Shown here: positions 26,187 through 34,171 of the stretch, in pieces
Layout: every line of letters begins with the position of its first letter
Position numbering within the stretch: the first letter of the stretch is position 1
Assembly (NCBI RefSeq): GCF_050875635.1
Contig: NZ_JBPAOH010000005.1
Location: 50,596 to 114,595 of the forward strand
Reading direction: 5' to 3'
Source: Hassallia sp050875635
Lineage (GTDB): Bacteria; Cyanobacteriota; Cyanobacteriia; Cyanobacteriales; Nostocaceae
DNA: 64,000 nucleotides
The notes under the pieces: generated by a model
What the model was told of the DNA's origin: nothing
The model's database searches: none
Seen by the model: only the letters and a program-made list of their open reading frames with translations
Position numbers and translations under genes: made by a program

Positions 26187-26464
26187 AAAATATAACGGGT
26201 GCGTCTTCATCGGGGTGACTGATGTAAAGTTATCTGACTGCACTGCCGTTTTTGCCCTACTCCTTGTCCACAATAAAATAACAGGCGTGCATTTGCGATG
26301 AAAGTGGCTTGGATGAGGGCAAGTGCGATGTGTTCGCGCGACAAGCAGAAGAACGCATCTACGCCTTAACATAAGCATATTTTCTTTGTCACTGTGTATG
26401 AAAGCTTCGCTACTGTAGTTTAATAGAAAACGCTTGTGTTGTTTGTCGGTGTTGGGTAACGTAT

Positions 26465-29098
26465 ATGTCTTTTGTCCCTTTGCACATTCACAGTGATTAC
26501 AGTTTGCTTGATGGCGCCAGTCAGTTACCGGAGTTGATCGATCAAGCACTTGCCCTCGGTATGAAAGCGATCGCCCTCACGGATCATGGTGTGATGTATG
26601 GTGCGATCGAACTAATCAAAATTTGCCGCAGTAGAAATATTAAGCCAATTATTGGCAACGAAATGTATATAATTAACGGCGATATCCAAAAACAAGAACG
26701 TCGTCCCCGTTATCATCAAGTTGTTTTAGCTAAAAATACAAAAGGTTACAAAAATTTAGTTAAATTAACTACAATTTCTCATCTCAAAGGTGTACAAGGT
26801 AAAGGAATATTTTCTCGTCCTTGCATTAACAAAGACTTACTCCAAGAATACCATGAAGGCTTGATAGTTACTAGTGCTTGTTTGGGTGGAGAAATACCCC
26901 AAGCAATTCTCAGCAATCGATCCGATGCCGCACGTAAAGTCGCTCAATGGTATAAAGAAGTATTTGGCGATGATTTTTATTTAGAAATTCAAGACCACGG
27001 TTCCCAAGAAGATAGAATTGTTAACGTTGAAATTGTCAAAATTGCCAAGGAACTAGGAATTAAATTTATAGCCACCAATGATTCCCATTATATTTCATGT
27101 TTCGACGTAGAAGCACACGACGCTTTGCTATGTATTCAAACTGGCAAGCTGATTAGTGAAGATAAACGGATGCGTTATAGCGGCACAGAATATCTTAAAT
27201 CTGCTGAAGAAATGAGTCAGCTATTTCGCGACCATTTACCAGATGACGTCATTGCCGAAGCTATAAACACTACCGAAGAAGTTGCAGATAAAGTCGAGCC
27301 TTACCACAATATTATGGGTGAGCCTCGCATTCCCAATTATCCTATACCATCCGGTCACACTGCTGACACATACGTTGAAGAAGTTGCTTGGCAAGGACTT
27401 TTAGAACGATTAAATCGCAAATCGCGTAGCGAAGTTGATGCAGAATATAAAGAAAGGTTGGAATATGAACTAAAAATGCTGCAAAAGATGGGTTTTTCCA
27501 CATACTTTTTAGTTGTGTGGGACTACATCAAATTTGCTAGAGATAATAAGATTCCCGTCGGTCCTGGTCGAGGTTCAGCCGCAGGTTCTTTGGTTGCTTA
27601 TGCAATGCGAATTACTAACATTGACCCCGTACATCACGGTTTATTATTCGAGCGTTTCTTGAACCCAGAACGCAAATCAATGCCGGATATTGATACAGAT
27701 TTCTGCATTGAACAACGCGATAAAGTTATTGAATACGTAACAAAAAAATACGGTACAGAAAGAGTAGCCCAAATTATCACCTTTAACCGACTTACTTCTA
27801 AAGCTGTCTTGAAAGATGTCGCCAGAGTGTTAAATATTCCTTATGGCGAATCAGACAGAATGGCAAAGTTAATTCCTGTGGTGCGAGGTAAACCAACTAA
27901 ACTCAAAGTGATGATTTCTGATACAACCCCAGAACCAGAGTTTAAAGCAAAATATGATAATGAACCGCACGTTCGCCATTGGGTTGATATGGCGATGCGA
28001 ATTGAAGGAACTAACAAAACCTTTGGTGTTCATGCTGCTGGGGTGGTAATTTCTGCCGATCCTCTCGATGAAATTGTGCCGCTACAAAAGAATAATGACG
28101 GTTCTGTGATTACCCAATATTTCATGGAAGACTTGGAATCTATGGGTTTGTTAAAGATGGATTTCTTAGGTTTGCGAAATCTGACGCTAATCGAGAAAAC
28201 CGTTGATTTAATTAAACAAACTCGTGGATATGATATTGATACAGATGATATCACCCGTCAAGAAAGAAGAGCGCAGCAAATATTAGCAAAAGGTGAACAT
28301 AGCGTTTTACCAAATGAAGTAAAAAAGGCTTATGAACTTTTAGAAGCTGGGGAATTAGAAGGTATCTTTCAATTAGAATCTTCGGGAATGCGTCAGATAG
28401 TGCGCGATTTGAAGCCTTCCAACATAGAAGATATTTCTTCGATTTTGGCGCTTTATCGACCAGGACCATTAGACGCGGGATTGATTCCTGATTTTATTAA
28501 TCGCAAGCACGGACGAGAGGAAATTAAATACGGTAACTCTATTTTAGAACCCATATTGAATGAAACCTATGGAATTATGGTTTATCAAGAGCAAATTATG
28601 AAAATTGCTCAAGATATGGGTGGATATACTTTAGGACAAGCCGATTTAATGCGCCGTGCAATGGGTAAGAAGAAAGTTGCGGAAATGGAAAAGCAACGAG
28701 AAAAATTCATTGATGGCTCGGCAAAAAATGGAGTTAATAAACAAGTCGCTGAAAAATTATTCAACGACATGTTAAAGTTTGCGGAATATTGCTTAAGCTA
28801 TGAAACGGAAGTATTGACGGTAGAATATGGTTTTTTACCGATTGGTAAAATTGTCGAGAAAAGCATTGAATGCAGTGTGTATAGTGTTGATAGTAATGGG
28901 AATATTTACACTCAAGTTATTGCCCAATGGCACAATCGCGGTCAGCAAGAAGTTTTTGAATATTGTCTGGAAGATGGTTCAACTATTCAGGCAACAAAAG
29001 ACCATAAGTTTATGACTGTTGATGGTCAAATGTTACCGATTGATGAAATATTTGAACGCGGATTGGATTTGATGCAAGTTCAGGGTTTGCCAGAATAA
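26465..29098 (+). CDS. dnaE: DNA polymerase III alpha, N-terminal half with N-intein (DnaE-N)
   Basis: The 877-residue product is the first half of the replicative polymerase. The PHP domain begins at once (FVPLHIHSDYSLLDGASQL, with ALTDHGVMYGA). The polymerase core has the catalytic aspartates in PDIDTDF (Asp408, Asp410, Asp412) and the finger motif GPGRGSAAGSLVAYAMRI. After LKFAEY the N-extein ends at residue 775. Cys776 starts a 102-residue split N-intein ending at the stop, as in cyanobacterial DnaE. A second gene elsewhere must supply the C-intein and the rest of the polymerase; protein trans-splicing then joins the halves. The start matches other cyanobacterial DnaE-N. The gene is not in an obvious operon. 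Confidence 0.96.
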   Translation: MSFVPLHIHSDYSLLDGASQLPELIDQALALGMKAIALTDHGVMYGAIELIKICRSRNIKPIIGNEMYIINGDIQKQERRPRYHQVVLAKNTKGYKNLVKLTTISHLKGVQGKGIFSRPCINKDLLQEYHEGLIVTSACLGGEIPQAILSNRSDAARKVAQWYKEVFGDDFYLEIQDHGSQEDRIVNVEIVKIAKELGIKFIATNDSHYISCFDVEAHDALLCIQTGKLISEDKRMRYSGTEYLKSAEEMSQLFRDHLPDDVIAEAINTTEEVADKVEPYHNIMGEPRIPNYPIPSGHTADTYVEEVAWQGLLERLNRKSRSEVDAEYKERLEYELKMLQKMGFSTYFLVVWDYIKFARDNKIPVGPGRGSAAGSLVAYAMRITNIDPVHHGLLFERFLNPERKSMPDIDTDFCIEQRDKVIEYVTKKYGTERVAQIITFNRLTSKAVLKDVARVLNIPYGESDRMAKLIPVVRGKPTKLKVMISDTTPEPEFKAKYDNEPHVRHWVDMAMRIEGTNKTFGVHAAGVVISADPLDEIVPLQKNNDGSVITQYFMEDLESMGLLKMDFLGLRNLTLIEKTVDLIKQTRGYDIDTDDITRQERRAQQILAKGEHSVLPNEVKKAYELLEAGELEGIFQLESSGMRQIVRDLKPSNIEDISSILALYRPGPLDAGLIPDFINRKHGREEIKYGNSILEPILNETYGIMVYQEQIMKIAQDMGGYTLGQADLMRRAMGKKKVAEMEKQREKFIDGSAKNGVNKQVAEKLFNDMLKFAEYCLSYETEVLTVEYGFLPIGKIVEKSIECSVYSVDSNGNIYTQVIAQWHNRGQQEVFEYCLEDGSTIQATKDHKFMTVDGQMLPIDEIFERGLDLMQVQGLPE
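28790..29095 (+). other. split N-intein of DnaE (102 residues)
   Basis: The segment starts with CLSYETEVLTVEYGFLPIGK, holding the nucleophilic Cys1 at the splice site after AEY. Block B is visible as GSTIQATKDHKFMTVDGQ with its histidine, and the end is LPIDEIFERGLDLMQVQGL plus PE. It is close to the fast-splicing Npu DnaE intein, with a few substitutions (for example GFLPIGK for GLLPIGK and DSNGNIYTQVIAQWHNRGQQ). Block A and block B residues needed for splicing are present. Confidence 0.95.
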
Positions 29099-29129
29099 AT
29101 AATTGGCGTAGGGATGGGAATAATTACCG

Positions 29130-29222
29130 TAGGGAAGACCCCCACGGGCGGGGAGACCCCCACGGGCGGGGAGACCCCACGGGCGGGGAGACCCCCACGG
29201 GCGGGGAGACCCCGCCCCTACA
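29130..29222. repeat. tandem GAGACCCCCACGGGCGGG repeat
   Basis: Four to five 18-19 bp units run from 29130 to 29205 and end in GAGACCCCGCCCCTACAG. The same GGGGCGGGGTCT core occurs in frame within the adjacent transposase gene (29520-29570), at its 3' end (29769-29792), near 30645 and at 62338. This ties the repeat to the RAYT transposase as a REP-like substrate. Confidence 0.85.
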
Positions 29223-29244
29223 GTTCACCTACCCACTATCCGCT

Positions 29245-29796
29245 GTGAAATATAATCCTAATATTCATCATCGCCGTTCTATTCGATTGCGAGGATACGA
29301 TTATTCTCTGATAGGTGCATATTTTGTGACGATTTGCACGCAATACCGCGAATGTTGTTTAGGTAACTTGGTTGATGGTGATATGAAATTCACACTTAGG
29401 GGTGCGATCGCCTATCGATTTTGGTTTCAAATTCCCGATCGTTTCCCCAATGTTGAATTAGATGAATTTATCGTCATGCCTAACCACATTCACGGAATTA
29501 TCGTGATTACGGATAAATCCACGGGCGCGGGGGGCGCCGAGGAGGGCGGGGAGACCCCGCCCCTACGCAAACCTACGTTGGGGCAAATTGTTGCTTATTA
29601 CAAATACCAAACAACGAAAATTATCAATCAAATTGATGATACCCCCGGACATCGTGTGTGGCAACGAAATTTTTACGATCGCATCATCCGCAGAGAACAG
29701 GCGTTACACACAATCCGGCAATATATTATTACAAATCCAAATCGTTGGGTAAAAGATCCACACAACCCCCGTAGGGGCGGGGTCTTCCCGCCCTGA
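29245..29796 (+). CDS. REP-associated tyrosine transposase (RAYT, Y1/IS200-like)
   Basis: The 183-residue Y1 transposase begins with the family signature HHRRSIRLRGYDYSLIGAYF and continues FVTICTQYRECCLG. The HUH pair is in FIVMPNHIHGIIVI, and the catalytic tyrosine region is QIVAYYKYQTTKIIN. It ends with HTIRQYIITNPNRWVKD. These single-copy relatives of IS200 transposases act on REP palindromes elsewhere in the genome. The GTG at 29245 follows a GC-rich tandem repeat. Repeat units are also translated inside the gene (TGAGGAEEGGETPPLRK) and at the end (NPRRGGVFPP), so this locus may itself be a repeat nursery. Confidence 0.9.
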   Translation: MKYNPNIHHRRSIRLRGYDYSLIGAYFVTICTQYRECCLGNLVDGDMKFTLRGAIAYRFWFQIPDRFPNVELDEFIVMPNHIHGIIVITDKSTGAGGAEEGGETPPLRKPTLGQIVAYYKYQTTKIINQIDDTPGHRVWQRNFYDRIIRREQALHTIRQYIITNPNRWVKDPHNPRRGGVFPP

Positions 29797-29856
29797 TATT
29801 GGTCTTTTCTTCTGTCTCCAGCGATACTGAGTTAAGATTAATTTTTTGCTCTATAT

Positions 29857-30636
29857 ATGTCGAACATGCGTATATTTTTCAATTGGTCTACAAATTTACT
29901 TAATTACCTACGTAGCTTGGCAATAATAAGCTTGCTATGTCTGATTTTAGGCTGGTCACTTCCCGCGCAAGCAGCCACCCGCATCAGTCCCAAACTCGAA
30001 CAGCAAGTTATACAAATCATCCGCGAACATCCAGAGGTACTTATAGAATCTGTCCAAGCATACCAGCAGCAACAACAACAGCAAATACGACAATCACAGC
30101 AGGCATTTTTGCAAGATTTACAAATCAATCCCCAATCGGTGATTGGCAATTCTCCTGTTACTGGTTCGCCTAATTCAAAGATTGTCTTAGTGGAATTTTC
30201 CGACTTTGAGTGTCCTTATTGTGCTGAGGCTAACAAAACTCTGAAAAAGTTTATGGAAAAGCATCAAGATAAGGTAACGTTAGTTTACAAACATTTTCCC
30301 CTGACACCAATTCATGCCCAAGCATTGCCAGCTGCAAAAGCTGCTTGGGCAGCTTTTCAGCAGGGCAAATTCTGGGAATATAGTGATGCGCTATTTTCTA
30401 ATCAAAAACAACTTGATGAGGCTTTGTATTTAGATATTGCCACAAATCTCAAGTTGGATTTAGACAAGTTTAAAAGCGATCGCTCTTATGCCGATAATGC
30501 AATTGTTAAAGATATGCAGCTAGCGCAAAAATTGGGGCTGACTGGTACACCTTTCTTTGTCATGAATGGTGTAACTTTCTCTGGTGCTGTGCAGCTATCA
30601 GACATGGAAAAAGTCTTGGCTCGTGCTACTCAGTAA
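29857..30636 (+). CDS. DsbA family thiol:disulfide oxidoreductase
   Basis: This 259-residue exported thioredoxin-fold protein begins with a signal peptide (LRSLAIISLLCLILGWSLPA, then QAA). A Gln-rich helical region follows (QQQQQQQIRQSQQAF). The thioredoxin/DsbA domain carries FSDFECPYCAEAN (CPYC active site, Cys119 and Cys122) and the cis-proline loop LGLTGTPFFVMNG near residue 228. It probably forms or isomerises disulfides in the periplasm or lumen. The ATG at 29857 is used; one at 29866 is equally possible. The gene stands between the RAYT gene and a broken mazEF pair. Confidence 0.9.
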   Translation: MSNMRIFFNWSTNLLNYLRSLAIISLLCLILGWSLPAQAATRISPKLEQQVIQIIREHPEVLIESVQAYQQQQQQQIRQSQQAFLQDLQINPQSVIGNSPVTGSPNSKIVLVEFSDFECPYCAEANKTLKKFMEKHQDKVTLVYKHFPLTPIHAQALPAAKAAWAAFQQGKFWEYSDALFSNQKQLDEALYLDIATNLKLDLDKFKSDRSYADNAIVKDMQLAQKLGLTGTPFFVMNGVTFSGAVQLSDMEKVLARATQ

Positions 30637-30680
30637 TTATCTTTAAAGGCGGGGATACCCCGCCCTAAGCTATCATCGAT

Positions 30681-30698
30681 GTATACAAATTTGTATAC
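30681..30698. promoter_or_regulatory. 18-bp perfect palindrome, putative antitoxin operator
   Basis: GTATACAAATTTGTATAC is a perfect 18-bp palindrome ending 12 bases before the antitoxin start at 30710. Antitoxins of MazEF-type modules usually repress their own promoter through such sites. It would overlap the promoter or the ribosome binding site. Binding is an inference from position and symmetry. Confidence 0.65.
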
Positions 30699-30709
30699 AA
30701 AATCACAGT

Positions 30710-30953
30710 ATGCAAAGTTCTACCATCAGAATCAGCAGTACATCTCACAATATCCTTAAAGAACTGGCTGCACGCTCTGGGGAGTCGATGCAAGCAATCC
30801 TCGATCAAGCGATCGAGCAATACCAAAAGACAAGTGTTTTTAGAGTCAGCTAACCAAGCTTACGCTGCCTTACGCAACAACTCAGAAGCTTGGCAGGCTG
30901 AACTTGAAGAAAGAGAAGCTTGGGATATCACTCTAGCTGACGCCTTAGAATGA
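30710..30953 (+). pseudogene. MazE-like (RHH) antitoxin, frameshifted
   Basis: Frame one reads MQSSTIRISSTSHNILKELA, then ARSGESMQAILDQAIEQYQK, the DNA-binding half of a short antitoxin. It then leaves the family and stops after KTSVFRVS. A second frame provides the rest (VFLESANQAYAALRNNSEAW, then LADALE) to a stop at 30951. Removing one A from the CAAAAG run near 30822 would restore QYQRQVFLESANQ. The protein would be about 80 residues. Its stop shares an ATGA with the toxin start, a typical toxin-antitoxin overlap. As read, only a 47-residue peptide with the DNA-binding part is made, which could still bind the palindrome upstream. Confidence 0.75.
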
Positions 30954-31518
30954 CCATTACAAAGCCATGAAAAAGGGTGTAGGGGGTAGGGTGTGGGGTG
31001 TCGGGAACCCCATTATTTAATTATGGGGTTTCAAATAAGGACACCGTATTTCTCGCGCTTTGCGTCTCGAAATACATCTTTTTCTTTTTCCATACTTAAA
31101 AGCTTAGGATTGTACCGGAACTTCGGGGCTTTTTCCCTCCCTACACCCTACACCCCAAACCCCACACCCGCCCCGAAGGGGTTTGGTCACTCCTGACAGA
31201 TATGGCTTGTTGACTTGAATCCCACACGAGGTCACGAACAGGCACAGAAATCGTCCTTGCTTAGTTGTATCGGTAGACTTATTCAATTCCGGGGCATCTG
31301 GATTAGCTGTTGTGCTACCGATTACATCTAAAAACAAAGGGATTCCCTTCCACGTTGAAGTTAACCCTCCTGAAGGGGGACTGACACAACGAAGTTATAT
31401 TAAATGTGAAGATGTCCGCTCTATCAGCATAGAGAGACTTTCCGATTTGTGGGGTGTAATTTCTTCAACCACCATGATGATGGTAGAAGACAGACTACGG
31501 ATTCTTTTGGGTTTGTAA
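30950..31518 (+). pseudogene. MazF-like toxin interrupted by insertion
   Basis: The toxin starts at ATG 30950 (MTITKP) and stops at once in inserted sequence. Its remainder resumes near 31197 as QIWLVDLNPTRGHEQAQK, shifts frame by one base near 31250, and goes on as RPCLVVSVDLFNSGASGLAV, LPITSKNKGIPFHVEV and QRSYIKCEDVRSISIERL to the stop at 31518. These are the MazF/PemK core motifs (GxxRPxxVVS, PITS, QVRSI-like). About 220 bp lie between codon 6 and the resumption. The toxin is certainly inactive. With the antitoxin frameshift, this module is dead at both genes. Confidence 0.8.
30970..31190. mobile_element. MITE-like insertion in mazF with GGGTGTAGGG ends
   Basis: The inserted stretch starts with AAAAAGGGTGTAGGGGGTAG and ends with the inverse type (TTTTTCCCTCCCTACACCCT, then CACCCCAAACCCCACACCC). 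It therefore has imperfect terminal inverted repeats of about 35 bp. A further hairpin (AACCCCAT with ATGGGGTT, 31006-31031) lies inside. It carries no coding capacity, as expected of a miniature inverted-repeat element. Exact borders and any target duplication cannot be set by eye. Confidence 0.6.
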
Positions 31519-31696
31519 AGTTGCTGCGATCGCGTCATCGTTTATTATCAATGAGGCGATCGCTAATATTATCGACCTCAGTAAGCTTACTGTTTACGAT
31601 TTTTTGTTTCCAAGGTTACAACGGATACATTATGCCAAAACCAAATTGGGCATTTAGCCAGTGTTAACCCTGAAAACAGAAATTGTGAGGTAATGA

Positions 31697-32410
31697 ATGC
31701 ATCGCTTCGGATTGTGTGTAGTTTTCCCGATTGCGTTGATAGCTAGCTTTTCTCATCAGCCAGCAAGAGCAAATACATCTACTTCCCAGTCGGCTGTAGT
31801 CCAAGTTAATCCGACTTTGTTAGCTTCTTCAAATTACCTCTCACCTTTAGAAGAACAGGTAATTGCCCAAATGAACAAAGTGCGGACAAATCCCAAAGCA
31901 TATATCCCGATTATGGAAAGCTATAAAAAGCGTTTCCAAGGCAAACGAGTCAAAATTTCTGGCAATACTTATTTACAAACGCAAGAAGGAGTAAAACCAG
32001 TCGATGAAGCGATCGCATTTCTCAAGTCAGTTCGTCCTGTAGGAACTTTGACTACATCTAAAGGGATGTCTTTAGCCGCTAGGGATCACGTTAAAGACCG
32101 AGGAGCAAAAGGTGTAACAGGTCATTATGGTGCTGATGGTAGCAACCCTTCTACTCGCATCAGTCGTTATGGAACTTGGCGCATATCCGCTGGAGAAAAC
32201 ATCAGCTATGGTTTAAATACGGCTCAAGATATCGTCATGCAATTAATTATAGATGACGGGGTGCGCGATCGCGGTCATAGAAAAAATATCTTTAACCCTG
32301 CTTTTAAAGTCGCAGGAGTCGCTTATGGAACTCACGCCACATACAGAACGATATGCGTGATTAACTATGCTGGGGGATATCGGGACAAGGGACTAGGAAG
32401 TAGGGATTAG
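31697..32410 (+). CDS. secreted CAP domain (SCP/PR-1-like) protein 1
   Basis: The 237-residue protein begins with a signal peptide (MHRFGLCVVFPIALIASFSH, then QPARA). The CAP domain follows: LSPLEEQVIAQMNKVRTNP, MSLAARDHVKDRGAKGVTGH, RISAGENISYG, then DDGVRDRGHRKNIFNPAFKV. His, Glu and His of the CAP pocket (in TGHYG, GEN and RGHR) are present. The molecular role of bacterial CAP proteins is poorly known. The last residues (DKGLGSRD) are read from a GGGACTAGG-type repeat. It is the first of three tandem paralogues. Confidence 0.88.
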   Translation: MHRFGLCVVFPIALIASFSHQPARANTSTSQSAVVQVNPTLLASSNYLSPLEEQVIAQMNKVRTNPKAYIPIMESYKKRFQGKRVKISGNTYLQTQEGVKPVDEAIAFLKSVRPVGTLTTSKGMSLAARDHVKDRGAKGVTGHYGADGSNPSTRISRYGTWRISAGENISYGLNTAQDIVMQLIIDDGVRDRGHRKNIFNPAFKVAGVAYGTHATYRTICVINYAGGYRDKGLGSRD

Positions 32411-32500
32411 GGACTAGTAAATAAAGATTTTTTATACATTTAATTCAGTAATTTACCTTAAGGAATTAACTTGAATATTTGGTAAAATTTGTGAAGTTAC

Positions 32501-33217
32501 ATGAAGAAGTTGATTATTTACTCCCTGATGATGAAATTACCTAAGAGTGGAATACAATCTCTAAGATTTGACCAACTCAAATCATTAGCTATTTTCTCCA
32601 ACTCCTCTGTGTTGGAAACTCCTGAAAAAGATGCGGAATTATCTCCACACAAAGAAAATAATCTCTCACCACTCGAACAAGAAGTAATTGCCCAAATGAA
32701 TCAGGTGAGAACAAATCCTGCTGCTTATGTTGCTGTGTTAGAAAACTATAAAAAGCGCTTTTCAGGCAACAGAGTGAAAATCTCTGAAGGTGTTTTTTTA
32801 CAGACGACTGAAGGAGTCAAAGCAGTCGATGAAGCGATCGCATTTCTCAAGTCAGTCCGTCCCGTGCAAACTTTAACTACATGCAATAATATGTCTTTAG
32901 CTGCGAAAGATCATGTCAAAGACACTGGAAAAATAGGTGCTATAGGTCACGATGGTAGCGATGGTAGTGACGCTTCTACTCGAATGAACCGCTACGGAAC
33001 CTGGCTAATTACCGCAGGTGAAAGCATTAGCTACGGTTTAAACAATCCCCAGGATATTGTCATGCAGTTAATTATAGATGATGGTGTACCGTCGCGGGGT
33101 CATAGAAAAAACATGTTTAACGGCGATTTCAAAGTTGTGGGAATCGCTTACGGAATTCACGCAAAATATAGAAGAATGTGCGTGATTGACTATGCTGGAG
33201 GATATCAAGAAAAATAA
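32501..33217 (+). CDS. CAP domain protein 2
   Basis: The protein has 238 residues and the CAP core is close to its neighbours: LSPLEQEVIAQMNQVRTNPA, MSLAAKDHVKDTGKIGAIGH, ITAGESISYG (GES replaces the usual GEN) and SRGHRKNMFNGDFKV. The N terminus (MKKLIIYSLMMKLPKSGIQS) lacks the clear signal peptide or lipobox of the other two, so the export signal may have decayed or the true start may differ. The changed GES residue and the lost signal suggest relaxed selection. It lies 90 nt after CAP 1. Confidence 0.82.
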   Translation: MKKLIIYSLMMKLPKSGIQSLRFDQLKSLAIFSNSSVLETPEKDAELSPHKENNLSPLEQEVIAQMNQVRTNPAAYVAVLENYKKRFSGNRVKISEGVFLQTTEGVKAVDEAIAFLKSVRPVQTLTTCNNMSLAAKDHVKDTGKIGAIGHDGSDGSDASTRMNRYGTWLITAGESISYGLNNPQDIVMQLIIDDGVPSRGHRKNMFNGDFKVVGIAYGIHAKYRRMCVIDYAGGYQEK

Positions 33218-33350
33218 ATTTAATTGCGTTAACGGAGTGACTCTCTAAGAGTATCGCCTCTGTTTCAAAGCGGCTAAGAAAGGAAACCAATTCTCACTGT
33301 ATGAATCTAATCATATATTGATTGGTTGCTTTCTACTTTTGAGGTTATTG

Positions 33351-34058
33351 ATGCGTCGCATACTATTTTGGGTATTTATCTCTATTACCCTACTAGTTAC
33401 ATCCTGTGATACTGTGTTTGAATCTCACCCTTCTGTACCGGAAACTACTCAAAAAGATTCGCAATTATCCACACGGGAAAATAGCCTCTCGCCGTTGGAA
33501 AAACAAGTGATTGTAGAAATGAATAAGGCGAGAACAAATCCTGCTGCTTATGCGGCTATCTTAGAAAAGTATAAAAAGCGCTTTTCAGGTAAACGAGTAA
33601 AAATCTCTGATACTGTCTATTTGCAAACGACTGAAGGAGTCAAAGCAGTCGATGAAGCGATCGCTTATCTCAAGTCAGTCCGTCCGGTGGGAACTTTAAC
33701 TGCATCTAAGGGTATGTCTTTAGCTGCTAAAGATCATGTGAAAGACCAAGGAAAAACAGGTGCAATTGGTCATGATGGTAGCGACAAAAGCGATCCCTTT
33801 ATTCGCATCAACCGTTATGGAACTTGGCAAAAAACTGCTGGGGAAAACATCAGCTATGGTTCCCACACGGCTCAAGATATCGTTATGCAGTTAATTATAG
33901 ATGACGGAGTACCATCGCGGGGTCATAGAACAAACATGTTTAACCCCGATTTTAAAGTCGCAGGAGTTGCTTTTGGCATTCACTCGACTTACAGGCAAAT
34001 GTGCGTGATTGATTATGCTGGAGGATATCGGGACAAGAAACTAGGAACTAGGGATTAG
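33351..34058 (+). CDS. CAP domain lipoprotein 3
   Basis: ATG 33351 gives 235 residues with a lipoprotein signal (RRILFWVFISITLLVTSCDT; the lipobox cysteine is in VTSC). A TTG-like upstream start at 33318 would blur that signal. The CAP domain shows LSPLEKQVIVEMNKARTNPA, GKTGAIGHDGSDKSD, KTAGENISYG and SRGHRTNMFNPDFKV with the expected His and Glu residues. The end (DKKLGTRD) again comes from a GGGACTAGGAAC-type repeat, as in CAP 1. The three genes evidently arose by local duplication. Confidence 0.86.
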   Translation: MRRILFWVFISITLLVTSCDTVFESHPSVPETTQKDSQLSTRENSLSPLEKQVIVEMNKARTNPAAYAAILEKYKKRFSGKRVKISDTVYLQTTEGVKAVDEAIAYLKSVRPVGTLTASKGMSLAAKDHVKDQGKTGAIGHDGSDKSDPFIRINRYGTWQKTAGENISYGSHTAQDIVMQLIIDDGVPSRGHRTNMFNPDFKVAGVAFGIHSTYRQMCVIDYAGGYRDKKLGTRD

Positions 34059-34171
34059 GGACTGGGAAAGAAAGGTTTTTTTATCATCTTGAGAAGAAAA
34101 TGATTTTTCGATCCTTTAACCTTACCCCTTACCCTTTTCCCTTTTCCCTTTTCCCTTTTCCCTACTTCTAA

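Noticed and set aside
31550..31666. 38-codon frame with a signal-like start before CAP 1
   Set aside because: Too short, with no mature domain and no clear ribosome binding site.
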